Shown here: positions 51,899-60,503 of the stretch, in pieces
Layout of the letters: every line of letters begins with the position of its first letter
How positions within the stretch are numbered: the stretch's first letter is position 1
Assembly: GCA_023439045.1 (NCBI GenBank)
Contig: JAEXOY010000043.1
Location: 186,001-250,000 of the forward strand
Length of the DNA stretch: 64,000 nucleotides
Reading direction: 5' to 3'
DNA from: Bacillota bacterium
GTDB taxonomy: Bacteria > Bacillota > Clostridia > Acetivibrionales > DSM-1351
Made by a program: the position numbers and the translations under genes
Notes under the pieces: model-generated
Told to the model about the DNA's origin: nothing
What the model saw: the letters and a program-made list of their open reading frames with translations, nothing else
Databases searched by the model: none

Positions 51899-53233
51899 CT
51901 ATTTAGCCCAGAATTCATCCAATAATGCCTGTACTTCTTTTACTGCATCATCAAGTGCTTTTCTTGGATCTACATCATTTAAGAGTACTTCGTCTATAGC
52001 ATCCATTAATGCTTTTCTGTCAGCATCTTCATCAACATAGAAGTATGAATCAGCTATTGGTAACTGCTGAATGAATGGAGCCAACTTCTCATCCTTTAAT
52101 AGTTCAGGATCATTTGCTATTTCATTCTTCGCTCCAATTTCACCAATCTTTTCAGTCCAAGCCTTCATAGTTTCAACTGATGTTAAGTGCTCAAGGAACT
52201 TAACTGATGCATCAAGCTTTCCATCTTTAGCATTAGTTGTGATACCATTTGTCCAGAAAGATCCAAATGATGTACTAATACCATTGTGTGATGGAAGAAC
52301 TGTAACACCATAATTTAAATCTTTTGCCTGGCTCTTTAATGAACCTAAACGATATGAACCGTCAATATGTATAGCTGCTTTACCGCTGATAAATGCTGTA
52401 GAATCATCTGTGTAGAAGTCTTTTTCTCCAACCTTTTCAACCTTTGCAAGGTTTACTAGGAATTCAAATGCCTGATATCCACCTTCTGAAGCATTCCATT
52501 GAACTGTCTTCTGATCTTCACTTATAGGCTCTTGTCCAAACTGCTTGAGAAGAACAGGACGGAACCATGCATGTAACTGACCTGATGGCTGGAATGTAAG
52601 TCCTTCGATTTCTAAGTTTCCATTAACAACCTTTGTAGTCTTCTTAGCCATGTCAACTAATTCTTCAATAGTCTGTGGTGGCTTCTCAGGATCTAATCCG
52701 TTTGCCTTGAAAATATCTTTGTTCCAGAAAAGACCTAATGTACGAACTGCTGTTGGAATAGTGTAGTATTTACCATCTATCTTATTTACCTTAACCATTG
52801 GCGCGAATTCACTCTCAATTTTTTCAGCGGAGAATGAGGACTCAGGAAGCTGTTGTAATGTACCTGATTTTACATACTTAGGTACCCAACCGTAATACAA
52901 GTTGATAATATCTGGTCCAGTTCCTGCTGATACTGCAGCAGCAACCTTCTGTTGATATGAGTCATATGGGAAGTGCTTCTGAACAACTGTTATGTTACTG
53001 TTATTCTTTTGGAACTCTGCAATAAGCTCGTCCATTAAGTTAACTTTTGTTTCATAGAAATACTGCCAGTACTCAATTGTCACTGGTTCTGCTGCTGCCA
53101 CCGTTGAAGCTGCCGCCTCAGTGTTTGTAGCTGCTGCTGATGAATCACTTGTAGCTTCATTACCTCCGCATCCAGCTAAAAGAGAAACTGAAATGCAACC
53201 TGCCAAAATCATAGATAATACTTTTTTAAACAT
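51899..53233 (-). CDS. Family-1 extracellular solute-binding lipoprotein
   Basis: A 444-residue binding protein. Lipobox L-L-A-G-C makes Cys22 the lipid anchor, followed by an Ala/Ser/Thr-rich spacer. The body begins V-T-I-E-Y-W-Q-Y-F and contains G-T-G-P-D-I-I-N-L-Y-Y near 107, the pattern of sugar-binding family-1 proteins. Many Trp, Tyr and Phe residues suggest ring stacking with a carbohydrate. It should deliver an oligosaccharide or glycoside to the two permeases downstream. GGGGG precedes the ATG. Two operator candidates lie in its 225-base upstream spacer. Confidence 0.93.
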   Translation of the reverse strand: MFKKVLSMILAGCISVSLLAGCGGNEATSDSSAAATNTEAAASTVAAAEPVTIEYWQYFYETKVNLMDELIAEFQKNNSNITVVQKHFPYDSYQQKVAAAVSAGTGPDIINLYYGWVPKYVKSGTLQQLPESSFSAEKIESEFAPMVKVNKIDGKYYTIPTAVRTLGLFWNKDIFKANGLDPEKPPQTIEELVDMAKKTTKVVNGNLEIEGLTFQPSGQLHAWFRPVLLKQFGQEPISEDQKTVQWNASEGGYQAFEFLVNLAKVEKVGEKDFYTDDSTAFISGKAAIHIDGSYRLGSLKSQAKDLNYGVTVLPSHNGISTSFGSFWTNGITTNAKDGKLDASVKFLEHLTSVETMKAWTEKIGEIGAKNEIANDPELLKDEKLAPFIQQLPIADSYFYVDEDADRKALMDAIDEVLLNDVDPRKALDDAVKEVQALLDEFWAK

Positions 53234-53386
53234 AATATCCCCCTTTTTATACAGATAGTATCTTGGTTATACTCCTTTTTCGTTTCACTGAGTTTGTGAA
53301 GTTTTGATAATAATTATATTCTCCTCCTTTCATATTGACTTCTATTAACTTCACCATAATCAGGGATTACTAAAAAAGGTAACCTT

Positions 53387-53410
53387 ATATTTTAATATGT
53401 ATTAAAATAT
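53387..53410. promoter_or_regulatory. 24-bp AT-only palindrome upstream of the binding protein
   Basis: ATATTTTAATA and TATTAAAATAT are perfect 11-bp arms around TG. The site lies about 155 bp upstream of the binding-protein ATG. It could be an operator for a ROK protein, or chance in AT-rich DNA. Confidence 0.4.
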
Positions 53411-53443
53411 CACTAAGAAATAAAAGCTCCATAATTTGCTTTT

Positions 53444-53460
53444 ATTGGTTTGTTTTGTTT
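53444..53460. promoter_or_regulatory. ATTGGTTTGTTTTGTTT, XylR-like half operator
   Basis: Differs at two of 17 positions from ATTAGTTTGTTTTGGTT at 54377-54393, in front of the ROK kinase gene. The shared TTAGTTTGTTTTG resembles half of the B. subtilis XylR (ROK) operator. One copy precedes each transcription unit of this operon. Confidence 0.45.
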
Positions 53461-54358
53461 ACTTACAAACGCAGCTATTAAAAAAGTTTAACGCACTTCC
53501 AACAGCCCCGCCAAACTTCTTTGTCTTTGATAGACTAATCTCTACGTTTAATGGTATTAGCTGCTTAATGTTCTTCGTTACTTCATATAAAAATTCATCG
53601 CCTTCGCCTGCCATTCCACCGCCAATTACAACCATTTGGGGATTGAGTATACAGAAAATGGAGCTCAGCCCTAAGCCTAAGTATTTATAAACATCGTCAA
53701 CTACTTTTTTAGCAACTTCGTCTCCCTTTTTTGCTTGTATAAAAACGTCCTTGCACTCTATATTTTTATTTGTGATTTCTTTATAAATACGGCTTGTGGC
53801 TGATGCAGATGCTTTTTGTTCAAAGAAACCAAAATTATTTTCGCTATATGTATCATTATAAGCTTCAATAGATAAAGGTAAGTATCCTATTTCACCGGCT
53901 TCAAAGCTATGCCCTCTGTACAGTTTTCCTCCAAGGTATAATCCACATCCAATACCCGTACCAATAGTAATCATTACAAAGTCATTATAATCTTTTGCTG
54001 CTCCCAAATACTTTTCTGCCAAAGTCCATACATTCACATCATTATCAATACATGTACTAATTCCAAATCTATTCTCTATATGATCCCTTAATTGAACATT
54101 TTTCCAGTTAAAGGCCGGACATACAATAACATTTCCAGTAGTATAATCAACGGTACCTGGTACTCCGATACCGATTCCGCATATATCTGTCTTGCTCTCT
54201 TTTAAAACGTTTTCAATTATATCTTCTATATTTTTTAGGTATTGATCCCCATAATAATCGCTTTTTCTAGTACAAGAATAAATGATGTTTCCGTATTCAT
54301 CGCATATAACAGCTGAGATATTTGTTCCTCCAATATCTAAACCAATACTTGTCGGCAT
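53459..54358 (-). CDS. ROK-family sugar kinase
   Basis: A 299-residue ROK protein without a DNA-binding domain, so probably a kinase. The ATP-binding G-L-D-I-G-G-T-N-I lies at 6-14, G-I-G-V-P-G-T-V-D near 65, catalytic Asp in C-I-D-N-D-V-N near 103, and G-T-G-I-G-C-G near 132. The C-terminal motif G-G-G-M-A is near 247. The zinc motif C-x-C-G-x2-G-C is absent; in its place is A-G-E-I-G-Y-L-P-L-S, as in the repressor at 46594. It should phosphorylate an imported sugar. Upstream of the ABC genes in the same direction. AAAGGATG precedes the ATG. Confidence 0.87.
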   Translation of the reverse strand: MPTSIGLDIGGTNISAVICDEYGNIIYSCTRKSDYYGDQYLKNIEDIIENVLKESKTDICGIGIGVPGTVDYTTGNVIVCPAFNWKNVQLRDHIENRFGISTCIDNDVNVWTLAEKYLGAAKDYNDFVMITIGTGIGCGLYLGGKLYRGHSFEAGEIGYLPLSIEAYNDTYSENNFGFFEQKASASATSRIYKEITNKNIECKDVFIQAKKGDEVAKKVVDDVYKYLGLGLSSIFCILNPQMVVIGGGMAGEGDEFLYEVTKNIKQLIPLNVEISLSKTKKFGGAVGSALNFFNSCVCK

Positions 54359-54376
54359 ATTTCACATCCTTTCTTA

Positions 54377-54393
54377 ATTAGTTTGTTTTGGTT
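54377..54393. promoter_or_regulatory. ATTAGTTTGTTTTGGTT, XylR-like half operator
   Basis: Partner of the box at 53444, here 19-35 bases upstream of the ROK kinase ATG, inside the expected leader. See that entry for the comparison. Confidence 0.45.
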
Positions 54394-54546
54394 CCTTACT
54401 ATCTAAATCAATTTTAAATCAGAATATGAGCTCTGTCAAGCAAAAAACATAATTTTTTCATCGTATATTATGTAAATTAGTTATTTGGGTTAAATGAATC
54501 GTTTTTCTGGTCATTATCAAAAAATTTGCTTAATTTTTAACAAATA

Positions 54547-54586
54547 AAAACTTGATATATTGGCATTATGTCAACATATCAAGTTT
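54547..54586. terminator. Hairpin terminating the GGDEF/EAL-chemoreceptor operon
   Basis: AAAACTTGATAT and ATATCAAGTTT pair around a 17-base loop. On the minus strand TTTTTATTTG follows, and on the plus strand AAGTTTTTT. It lies between the AraC-like remnant and the ROK kinase. Confidence 0.75.
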
Positions 54587-54593
54587 AAGTTTT

Positions 54594-54644
54594 TTAAAAA
54601 TCCTGCATCCGTTGAACCGCAATTATCTTTTCCCAACTATCCAT
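54594..54644 (-). pseudogene. 16-codon relic of an AraC-type regulator start
   Basis: AGGAGG and ATG at 54644 open a frame M-D-S-W-E-K-I-I-A-V-Q-R-M-Q-D-F then stop. W-x3-I-x-A-V-Q-R-M-Q-D is the usual beginning of one group of clostridial AraC activators, which continue Y-I-E. Here it ends at once and runs into the terminator hairpin, so it is either a deletion relic or a reused leader peptide. The rest of 54359-54905 holds the terminator, one operator candidate and AT-rich DNA. Confidence 0.5.
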
Positions 54645-54853
54645 GCTATCTCCTCCTGTATAAAGAGTATCATGTTATATATAAGGTGACTTGACTTTCT
54701 TTGCTATATTTAGTGACTACTTAATTAAATATTTGCAAAAATAAATAGAGTGGTTTCTAGCAGCTACCACTCTATTTATTCTAACTTACTTGTATAAATC
54801 AGACAATCTAACAATATATGAAATAATTAATCATTAGTATAATGTATTATCAT

Positions 54854-54960
54854 TTTATATAATGCATCTTTTTATCTAATATATCTATTTATATAATATA
54901 TATATTTATATATGTACTTTTATATAATGTATGTTTTTATATAATGTATCATCTTTTATA
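54854..54960. repeat. 17-bp AT-rich repeats entering the Spo0E-like gene end
   Basis: TTTTATATAATGTAT-type units occur at 54854, 54918 and 54935 and in decayed form between. Two units lie inside the gene and encode its last fifteen residues (D-D-T-L-Y-K-N-I-H-Y-I-K-V-H-I). Confidence 0.7.
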
Positions 54961-55115
54961 TCATGTTTTGTTTTTCTGTGCAGACATTTATTTAAATAGC
55001 TTACAATCAAGGCGTCCAACTCTCTGCTTACCCTGAGTACCTCTTCACTCCCACGTTCATGTGTCTCTATCATCTGGTTTAACTTTTGTCTTAAATCTTC
55101 CATTTCCATAACCAT
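54906..55115 (-). CDS. Spo0E-like aspartyl-phosphate phosphatase
   Basis: A 69-residue protein with the helix-turn-helix hairpin of Spo0E phosphatases: M-E-D-L-R-Q-K-L-N-Q-M-I near 4-15 and the catalytic signature S-R-E-L-D-A-L-I near 30-37. Members dephosphorylate Spo0A and delay sporulation. AAGGA stands eight bases before the ATG at 55115; the longer frame reaching 55217 overlaps the chemoreceptor and is not credible. It starts ten bases after the chemoreceptor stop, so it is the last gene of an operon. The C-terminal quarter is encoded by AT-rich repeats and is not conserved in the family. Confidence 0.83.
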   Translation of the reverse strand: MVMEMEDLRQKLNQMIETHERGSEEVLRVSRELDALIVSYLNKCLHRKTKHDIKDDTLYKNIHYIKVHI

Positions 55116-55125
55116 GACCCTGTCC

Positions 55126-57153
55126 TTATATCTTAAATTTGCCAACAAGTTGTTGAAGTTCAGCAGCTCCCTGTGCGTTCTGGTCAGCCAGTTGTTTTTC
55201 CGCAACTGTTTTATCAAGTATTTCAGATGTTTTTTCTGCTATGTCCTGTACTCCCTTTGCGCTCTCATTGATGGTAGCTGCAACTTCGTTCATTGCCGTG
55301 GATATGCTTGACACTGCTAAATCCAGTTGCTCTGCTGACCCTTCAAATTCATTCATGAGTCCATTGACATACTCCGCATCACTATTATATTGTTCACTGA
55401 CTCTAGTAAGCTTTTGATAATCAGGAAGAACGTTTTTATTAAGGTAAGATAGTATATCCTCTGAATTCTCTTTCATATTTCCAACTGCAGAATATACTCC
55501 CTTGACTATGCCTTGTATTCCAGCTGCAGTTGAAGAAGATTGCTCTGCAAGTTTTCTTATTTCTTCTGCAACCACTGCAAAACCCCTGCCAGCTTCCCCA
55601 GCTCTAGCAGCTTCAATCGCTGCGTTTAGTGACAATAGATTTGTCTGGCTAGTTATAGATAGTATAGTGTCGGCCAAAACACTTATTTTACTTATGTTAT
55701 TTGATTCTTGAATAGCTCTCTCCATCTTAACCTTAACTTCGTCATATATCTCTTTTGCACTCCTTACAGCTTCTAAGGCATCATGCTTCAAGGTATTTGC
55801 TCTCATGGTTATCTCTTTAGATTTTTCAGCACCCTCCTTAACCCTTTGAGTTATTATATTAACACTTGCATTAATTTCCTCCGTTGTTGCGGTAATCTCT
55901 TGGGCAGAGGCAGCAGTTTCCTCCATGCCAGCAGAAAGTTGCTGGGTTGTTGCAGAATTATTCTGTGCGTTGTCCTGCACAATGCTGGATAGTTTCTCCA
56001 TGCCATCAGCATTTTCGTACATGACCAGGGCCACATCGTGAAGCCTTACTGCCATTTCTCTCAATACCTTCCTAGTTGAAAACGTCGCCTTGGCAATAAT
56101 TCCTGTTTCATCCTTGCTATTTGTCAAGTGTTCGTAATCACTGTCGTATTTCAGATCAAGGTCTGCGGTCTTATTTATTAGCTCAGTAAGCTTGATTATT
56201 GGTGAGGATATACGTTTGGCCACAAGTAGTCCCAGCAGTAGTGCTAATATTACCAACACTGTCCCAGCTATAATTATGTATATAACCATATAATTTACAG
56301 GGGCCATTATATCTCCTAAATCTCCTGTAATTACAAGTGTCCAGTTGGTATCTGGAATTATACTATATGCGGCCTCTTTCGTCCTACCTTGGTAATCATA
56401 TTCTACAACATCAGCATCTACTTTTTCACCTTTTTGAACTCTAGCCACTACATTTTTAATCTGTGCATTTTCAACTGGATTACCTATTTTTTTAGTGTCG
56501 GGGTGGTATAACATATTACCTGTTTCATCAACTAGATATGCATAACTTGATTCGGTATCAAGTATTTTTGCATCAGATAGATATTTTATTATACTATCTG
56601 CGTATACTGCGGCTGTCGCAAACCCAACTAGCTGGTCATTTACCTTAATAGGGTGTACAAACGCCACAACATATGCTCCTGTGGACTTTGACTTGAGAGT
56701 TTCGCTAATAACTGGGGCTTCTGTCTCCAATACTTTTTTGGTATAGTTTCTATCCATAACACTAGCACCTATAAGCTTTGGATCGCTATCCGAACGTATT
56801 ATTCCTTCGGTATCGGTAATAAAGATATGTTCAATATTCCCAGCATCTTCAGTCATTCTTTTCAGTTTTTCATTTAATTTTCCTTGATAAGCAGTTATAT
56901 CTTCACCATTTTTTTGTTTTTGCAGCAGCTCAGCTACTTCGCTTTGATCCGAAATCAGTTGAATATTACGTTTTTCCTTCTCAATCATCGCCTTAATAAC
57001 TATTGAATTTTCATTATTAGTGTTAGACATTGATGATTTTGTCAGCTCTCTTATGGTTGCGGTTGATTTAAAAAGGCTAATACTCCCCATTATCAAAATA
57101 GTGACCACCATCATAATAAACAGTATAAGGGATAATTTAACACGTAACTTCAT
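55126..57153 (-). CDS. Methyl-accepting chemotaxis protein
   Basis: A 675-residue receptor. Spans near 8-28 and 285-307 enclose a dCache sensor of two PAS-like halves (I-F-I-T-D-T-E-G near 108, Y-A-Y-L-V-D-E-T-G near 207). HAMP follows, then a signalling helix with tip L-N-A-A-I-E-A-A-R-A-G-E-A-G-R-G-F-A-V-V near 525-545. It resembles the receptor at 42893 in both the domain order and the shortened signalling bundle. It overlaps the upstream GGDEF/EAL gene by 17 bases, indicating translational coupling. TAAGGAGG lies before the ATG. Confidence 0.94.
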   Translation of the reverse strand: MKLRVKLSLILFIMMVVTILIMGSISLFKSTATIRELTKSSMSNTNNENSIVIKAMIEKEKRNIQLISDQSEVAELLQKQKNGEDITAYQGKLNEKLKRMTEDAGNIEHIFITDTEGIIRSDSDPKLIGASVMDRNYTKKVLETEAPVISETLKSKSTGAYVVAFVHPIKVNDQLVGFATAAVYADSIIKYLSDAKILDTESSYAYLVDETGNMLYHPDTKKIGNPVENAQIKNVVARVQKGEKVDADVVEYDYQGRTKEAAYSIIPDTNWTLVITGDLGDIMAPVNYMVIYIIIAGTVLVILALLLGLLVAKRISSPIIKLTELINKTADLDLKYDSDYEHLTNSKDETGIIAKATFSTRKVLREMAVRLHDVALVMYENADGMEKLSSIVQDNAQNNSATTQQLSAGMEETAASAQEITATTEEINASVNIITQRVKEGAEKSKEITMRANTLKHDALEAVRSAKEIYDEVKVKMERAIQESNNISKISVLADTILSITSQTNLLSLNAAIEAARAGEAGRGFAVVAEEIRKLAEQSSSTAAGIQGIVKGVYSAVGNMKENSEDILSYLNKNVLPDYQKLTRVSEQYNSDAEYVNGLMNEFEGSAEQLDLAVSSISTAMNEVAATINESAKGVQDIAEKTSEILDKTVAEKQLADQNAQGAAELQQLVGKFKI

Positions 57154-59203
57154 TTTTTACTTCCTCCTTAAGATTGTTATTTGACATATAATGTTCTCTG
57201 ATTTTGTTAATCGCTTCCGCTTCCGGTATAGGTTTACTGAATAAATAGCCTTGGATTTTATTACATTTATGCTTTGACAGGAAATCTAGCTGATCCTGGG
57301 TCTCAACACCTTCTGCTACTACACACAAATCCATACTTCGTCCCATTTTTACTATCAGGTCTGTAAGAGTCTTTCCTTTAGACGAAATTGTATCTATAAA
57401 AGACTTATCTATTTTTAAAGTAGTAATAGGAAGAAGCTTTAGATAATTCAAGGAAGAATACCCCTTTCCAAAGTCGTCCAAAGCGATGCGTATTCCCCTA
57501 GCCCTGAGTATTTTGAGCTTTTTAGCTATTACCTCGTAAGACTCCATTAGGATTGACTCTGTTATTTCCAATTCAAGCTGTATAGGGTTAATATGAACAG
57601 CATCGATATTATCAAGTACCATATCTACAAAGTCGTCCTGTAAAAGCTGAAGCATTGAGATATTAACCGACATACTTAGCCCCTTGTATCCCAATCTCTC
57701 TAAGTTATTCAGAAATTGGCAAGCTGTTTTTAATACCCATTCCCCAATTGGTATAATCAAATGAGTCGCCTCCGCTACCCCAATAAAGTCTTGCGGAGAT
57801 ACAAACCCCAAATCCCCGCTTCTCCAACGGATTAATGCTTCAAACCCAGAGATAGTACCTGTACTAATATCTAGCTGAGGTTGATAGTATAATTCAAACT
57901 CATTTTTCTCCAATGCAGTACGAAGGCTCTTCTCTATCTTGACTCTTCCTGATATTTCTTCATTCATTGGATCGTTGTAGAAAACTATTCTGTTTTTGCC
58001 GGACTCCTTGGCTTTATACAAAGCTATATCCGCATTTTTTAACAAGGAGTCAATATCTTTTCCATGCTCAGGATATATTGAAATACCTATGCTTATAGTA
58101 GTAAATATGTTAATACTCTCAACTTCAAATAAAGTTTTAAAGGCTTTTAATATACTAACAGCTGTTTTTTCGACATATTCCTTCTTATCATAGTTTTCAA
58201 TAAGAACTATGAATTCGTCCCCTCCAATCCTATAAACAGAGTTATTGACTGTAGTCAGTAACCTTTCACTGACTTTAGTAAGGAGCATATCCCCAAATCT
58301 GTGACCCATTGTATCATTGACATATTTGAAGTTATCAATATCCATATACAGTAATGCATACCTTTCAACTTCATTTTCTCTTATTAAATAATCCAGCCTC
58401 TCTTGAAGGGCAAATCTGTTCTTGAGTCCTGTAAGCTGATCATGGTATGCTAAATAAAACAACTTGCTCTCATAATCCTTAAGTTCGGTTATATCTGAAT
58501 GGGAGCCGGCCATTTGAATAATCTTCTTTTTATCATCAAAAGAAGCTTTCCCCCGGGCCAAGAACCATATGTATTTTCCATCCTTTCTTCTAAATCGGTA
58601 TTCACAGTTATAATAAGGAGTGCAGTTTTGTTGATGAAAAATCATTTTCTCCTTTGCCTTTTGCCTGTCCTCAGGGTGAATAAAACTTTCCCAGCCTTCT
58701 TCTGCTGCCTCGATATCATCAATATTGTACCCTGTTATCTGATACCAACGTTCGGAAAAGCTTCTTTTGCCATCACGCTCCCACCAAATAGCATCATTGG
58801 TTCCTTCTGAAATCAATCTATAAAGTTCTTGACTTTCAAGTAGCTTATTTTCATTTAAGAGAATTTGTTGATATTGCTCTTCTAGTTCTGCCTGTTTCTC
58901 TTCCAATTGAATATTTATCTCTTGAAGCTTTTCATTTGTAATAAAATAAGCGTTACACGTGTGGTTAAGTTCTTCTTGTGCAAGGTTTAGCTGCCTGAGC
59001 GATTTATTAATCAAGAAATAAATAATGACACCAGTAATAGAAACATAAAACCAGCCCTTCACTAAACTTAAAAGGGATAACATATCCTTATCCTGTACCA
59101 AGAAATCCAGCAACTTGTCCGAAAGCAGAACCCATAATGAACCTATAATCATGTAGATTACAGTAATTCTGAGAGAAATAAGGTCTGTTTTTTTGTTTGA
59201 CAT
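57137..59203 (-). CDS. PAS-GGDEF-EAL cyclic-di-GMP enzyme
   Basis: A 688-residue membrane protein with two spans in the first 65 residues, a coiled coil (about 68-120), a PAS/PAC domain (about 125-240; N-D-A-I-W-W-E, then H-S-D-I-T-E), a GGDEF domain with intact R-I-G-G-D-E-F near 327, and an EAL domain beginning F-E-A-L-I-R-W near 450. The EAL part keeps E-L-E-I-T-E-S near 540 and D-D-F-G-K-G-Y-S-S-L-N-Y-L near 572, metal and catalytic residues, so both cyclase and phosphodiesterase activity are possible. It is the first gene of an operon with a chemoreceptor and a Spo0E-like phosphatase. AAGGGGG precedes the ATG. Confidence 0.94.
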   Translation of the reverse strand: MSNKKTDLISLRITVIYMIIGSLWVLLSDKLLDFLVQDKDMLSLLSLVKGWFYVSITGVIIYFLINKSLRQLNLAQEELNHTCNAYFITNEKLQEINIQLEEKQAELEEQYQQILLNENKLLESQELYRLISEGTNDAIWWERDGKRSFSERWYQITGYNIDDIEAAEEGWESFIHPEDRQKAKEKMIFHQQNCTPYYNCEYRFRRKDGKYIWFLARGKASFDDKKKIIQMAGSHSDITELKDYESKLFYLAYHDQLTGLKNRFALQERLDYLIRENEVERYALLYMDIDNFKYVNDTMGHRFGDMLLTKVSERLLTTVNNSVYRIGGDEFIVLIENYDKKEYVEKTAVSILKAFKTLFEVESINIFTTISIGISIYPEHGKDIDSLLKNADIALYKAKESGKNRIVFYNDPMNEEISGRVKIEKSLRTALEKNEFELYYQPQLDISTGTISGFEALIRWRSGDLGFVSPQDFIGVAEATHLIIPIGEWVLKTACQFLNNLERLGYKGLSMSVNISMLQLLQDDFVDMVLDNIDAVHINPIQLELEITESILMESYEVIAKKLKILRARGIRIALDDFGKGYSSLNYLKLLPITTLKIDKSFIDTISSKGKTLTDLIVKMGRSMDLCVVAEGVETQDQLDFLSKHKCNKIQGYLFSKPIPEAEAINKIREHYMSNNNLKEEVKNEVTC

Positions 59204-59261
59204 AAAGCCCCCTTCGTAGATCCTTTATTGTGTCAGATATTTACTGCATATGTTTAAAAAG

Positions 59262-59300
59262 GATAATCTTGTATTTATAATCCAATAATACAAGCTTATC
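59262..59300 (-). terminator. Terminator of the AraC-type response regulator gene
   Basis: On the minus strand GATAAGCTTGTATT pairs with AATACAAGATTATC (one mismatch), followed by CTTTTT. It lies 62 bases past the stop codon. Confidence 0.8.
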
Positions 59301-59361
59301 CCCTATACTAAAATAGAATTTTGTCTGTTATTACCCCGAATAAATTCGGTATTAAAATTAT

Positions 59362-60450
59362 TTAGTTTCTACGATATTCTGCAATTGTCTTTCCGATATA
59401 CTTTCTAAAGATTTTTGCAAAGTATTCTGAGTCCTTATAACCCAATATCTCGGCTACTTCATAAGGTTTAATATCAGAAGCCCTCAATAATATTTTTGCC
59501 CTCTCCATTTTTACTATAGTTATGTAATCCATAAAGGAAATACCGGTTTTCTGCTTGAAAACTTCACTTAAATAAGTCCTGTTAACAAACAAATTTTCTG
59601 CAACCATTTGAAGAGATATACTATTGTCTATATTATCAAGAACATAATTACATACTGTCCATACAATTCCCTTGTCTTGAAAACCTAGCTGAAATGAGTT
59701 AAAAATCAGGGTCAAGTCCTTTAGCTTGAGCATTACATGGTCCATAATTTGCTCATAATGTCCAAACTTTTGATCAGAAATATCAGTAAGGCTTGGTTCG
59801 TAAAAGAATTTCCTAAGCCAAGGGTTCTCTATGCACAGACCCTCAAATACTAATGGGATTGCTTTTTTTACAGCAACCTCAAATTTCATAGTGTCATAAT
59901 CAAGATATGCAGCAATTCTATCGAATATATGTCTTACTACTGCTTCAGATTCAGAATGTCTGCTTTGTATATGCTGTATAAGTTTTTGTATATCATCTTC
60001 TTGGAAAGAAGCTTCAGTCTTTTGATCAAAAACCTCCTCAAGCTTTCTAACCCTTTCGGATTCTCTTCTTTTAGTGCTAATGTATGAATAAGCTCTACTT
60101 AATAGCGCAGACAGCTCATTAACATTCGCGGGTTTAGCAAGGAAATCAAATGCCCCGTGAACAATTCCTTGTCTTGCATAGCTGAATTCACTAAAATCAC
60201 TCAGTAGTACCACACAAGGGCAAAGATTATCAGATACAATACTCTTTAAGAGCTCCAGACCATCAACTTTGGGCATTTTTATATCGGTTATTACAAGGTC
60301 CATCTGACACTTAGAAAGCTTTTTTAGAGCTTCCTCACCATTTCTTGCCTCTTCTGCTATTATAAAACCGGTTTCTTCTCCCCAAACCGGTAAACGTCTT
60401 AACTCAAGCCGTACTATATCCATATCATCTACCAGCATAACCTTATACAT
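59362..60450 (-). CDS. YesN-type response regulator with AraC output domain
   Basis: A 362-residue regulator. Receiver domain at 1-120: D-D-M near 8-10, phospho-acceptor Asp in L-V-I-T-D-I-K-M-P near 55, and L-A-K-P-A near 105. A helical linker leads to a C-terminal AraC-type double helix-turn-helix (about 262-362; M-V-A-E-N-L-F-V-N-R-T-Y-L and V-A-E-I-L-G-Y-K-D-S-E-Y-F). The start at 60450, behind GGAGG, removes 42 residues of apparent membrane segments that are only AT-rich leader. Its sensor kinase is the gene directly upstream. Such pairs often control carbohydrate transport. Confidence 0.92.
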   Translation of the reverse strand: MYKVMLVDDMDIVRLELRRLPVWGEETGFIIAEEARNGEEALKKLSKCQMDLVITDIKMPKVDGLELLKSIVSDNLCPCVVLLSDFSEFSYARQGIVHGAFDFLAKPANVNELSALLSRAYSYISTKRRESERVRKLEEVFDQKTEASFQEDDIQKLIQHIQSRHSESEAVVRHIFDRIAAYLDYDTMKFEVAVKKAIPLVFEGLCIENPWLRKFFYEPSLTDISDQKFGHYEQIMDHVMLKLKDLTLIFNSFQLGFQDKGIVWTVCNYVLDNIDNSISLQMVAENLFVNRTYLSEVFKQKTGISFMDYITIVKMERAKILLRASDIKPYEVAEILGYKDSEYFAKIFRKYIGKTIAEYRRN

Positions 60451-60503
60451 TTCACTACCTCCAAAGCAACAAATACAACCAATCATTATACTTAAAAAGA
60501 AAA

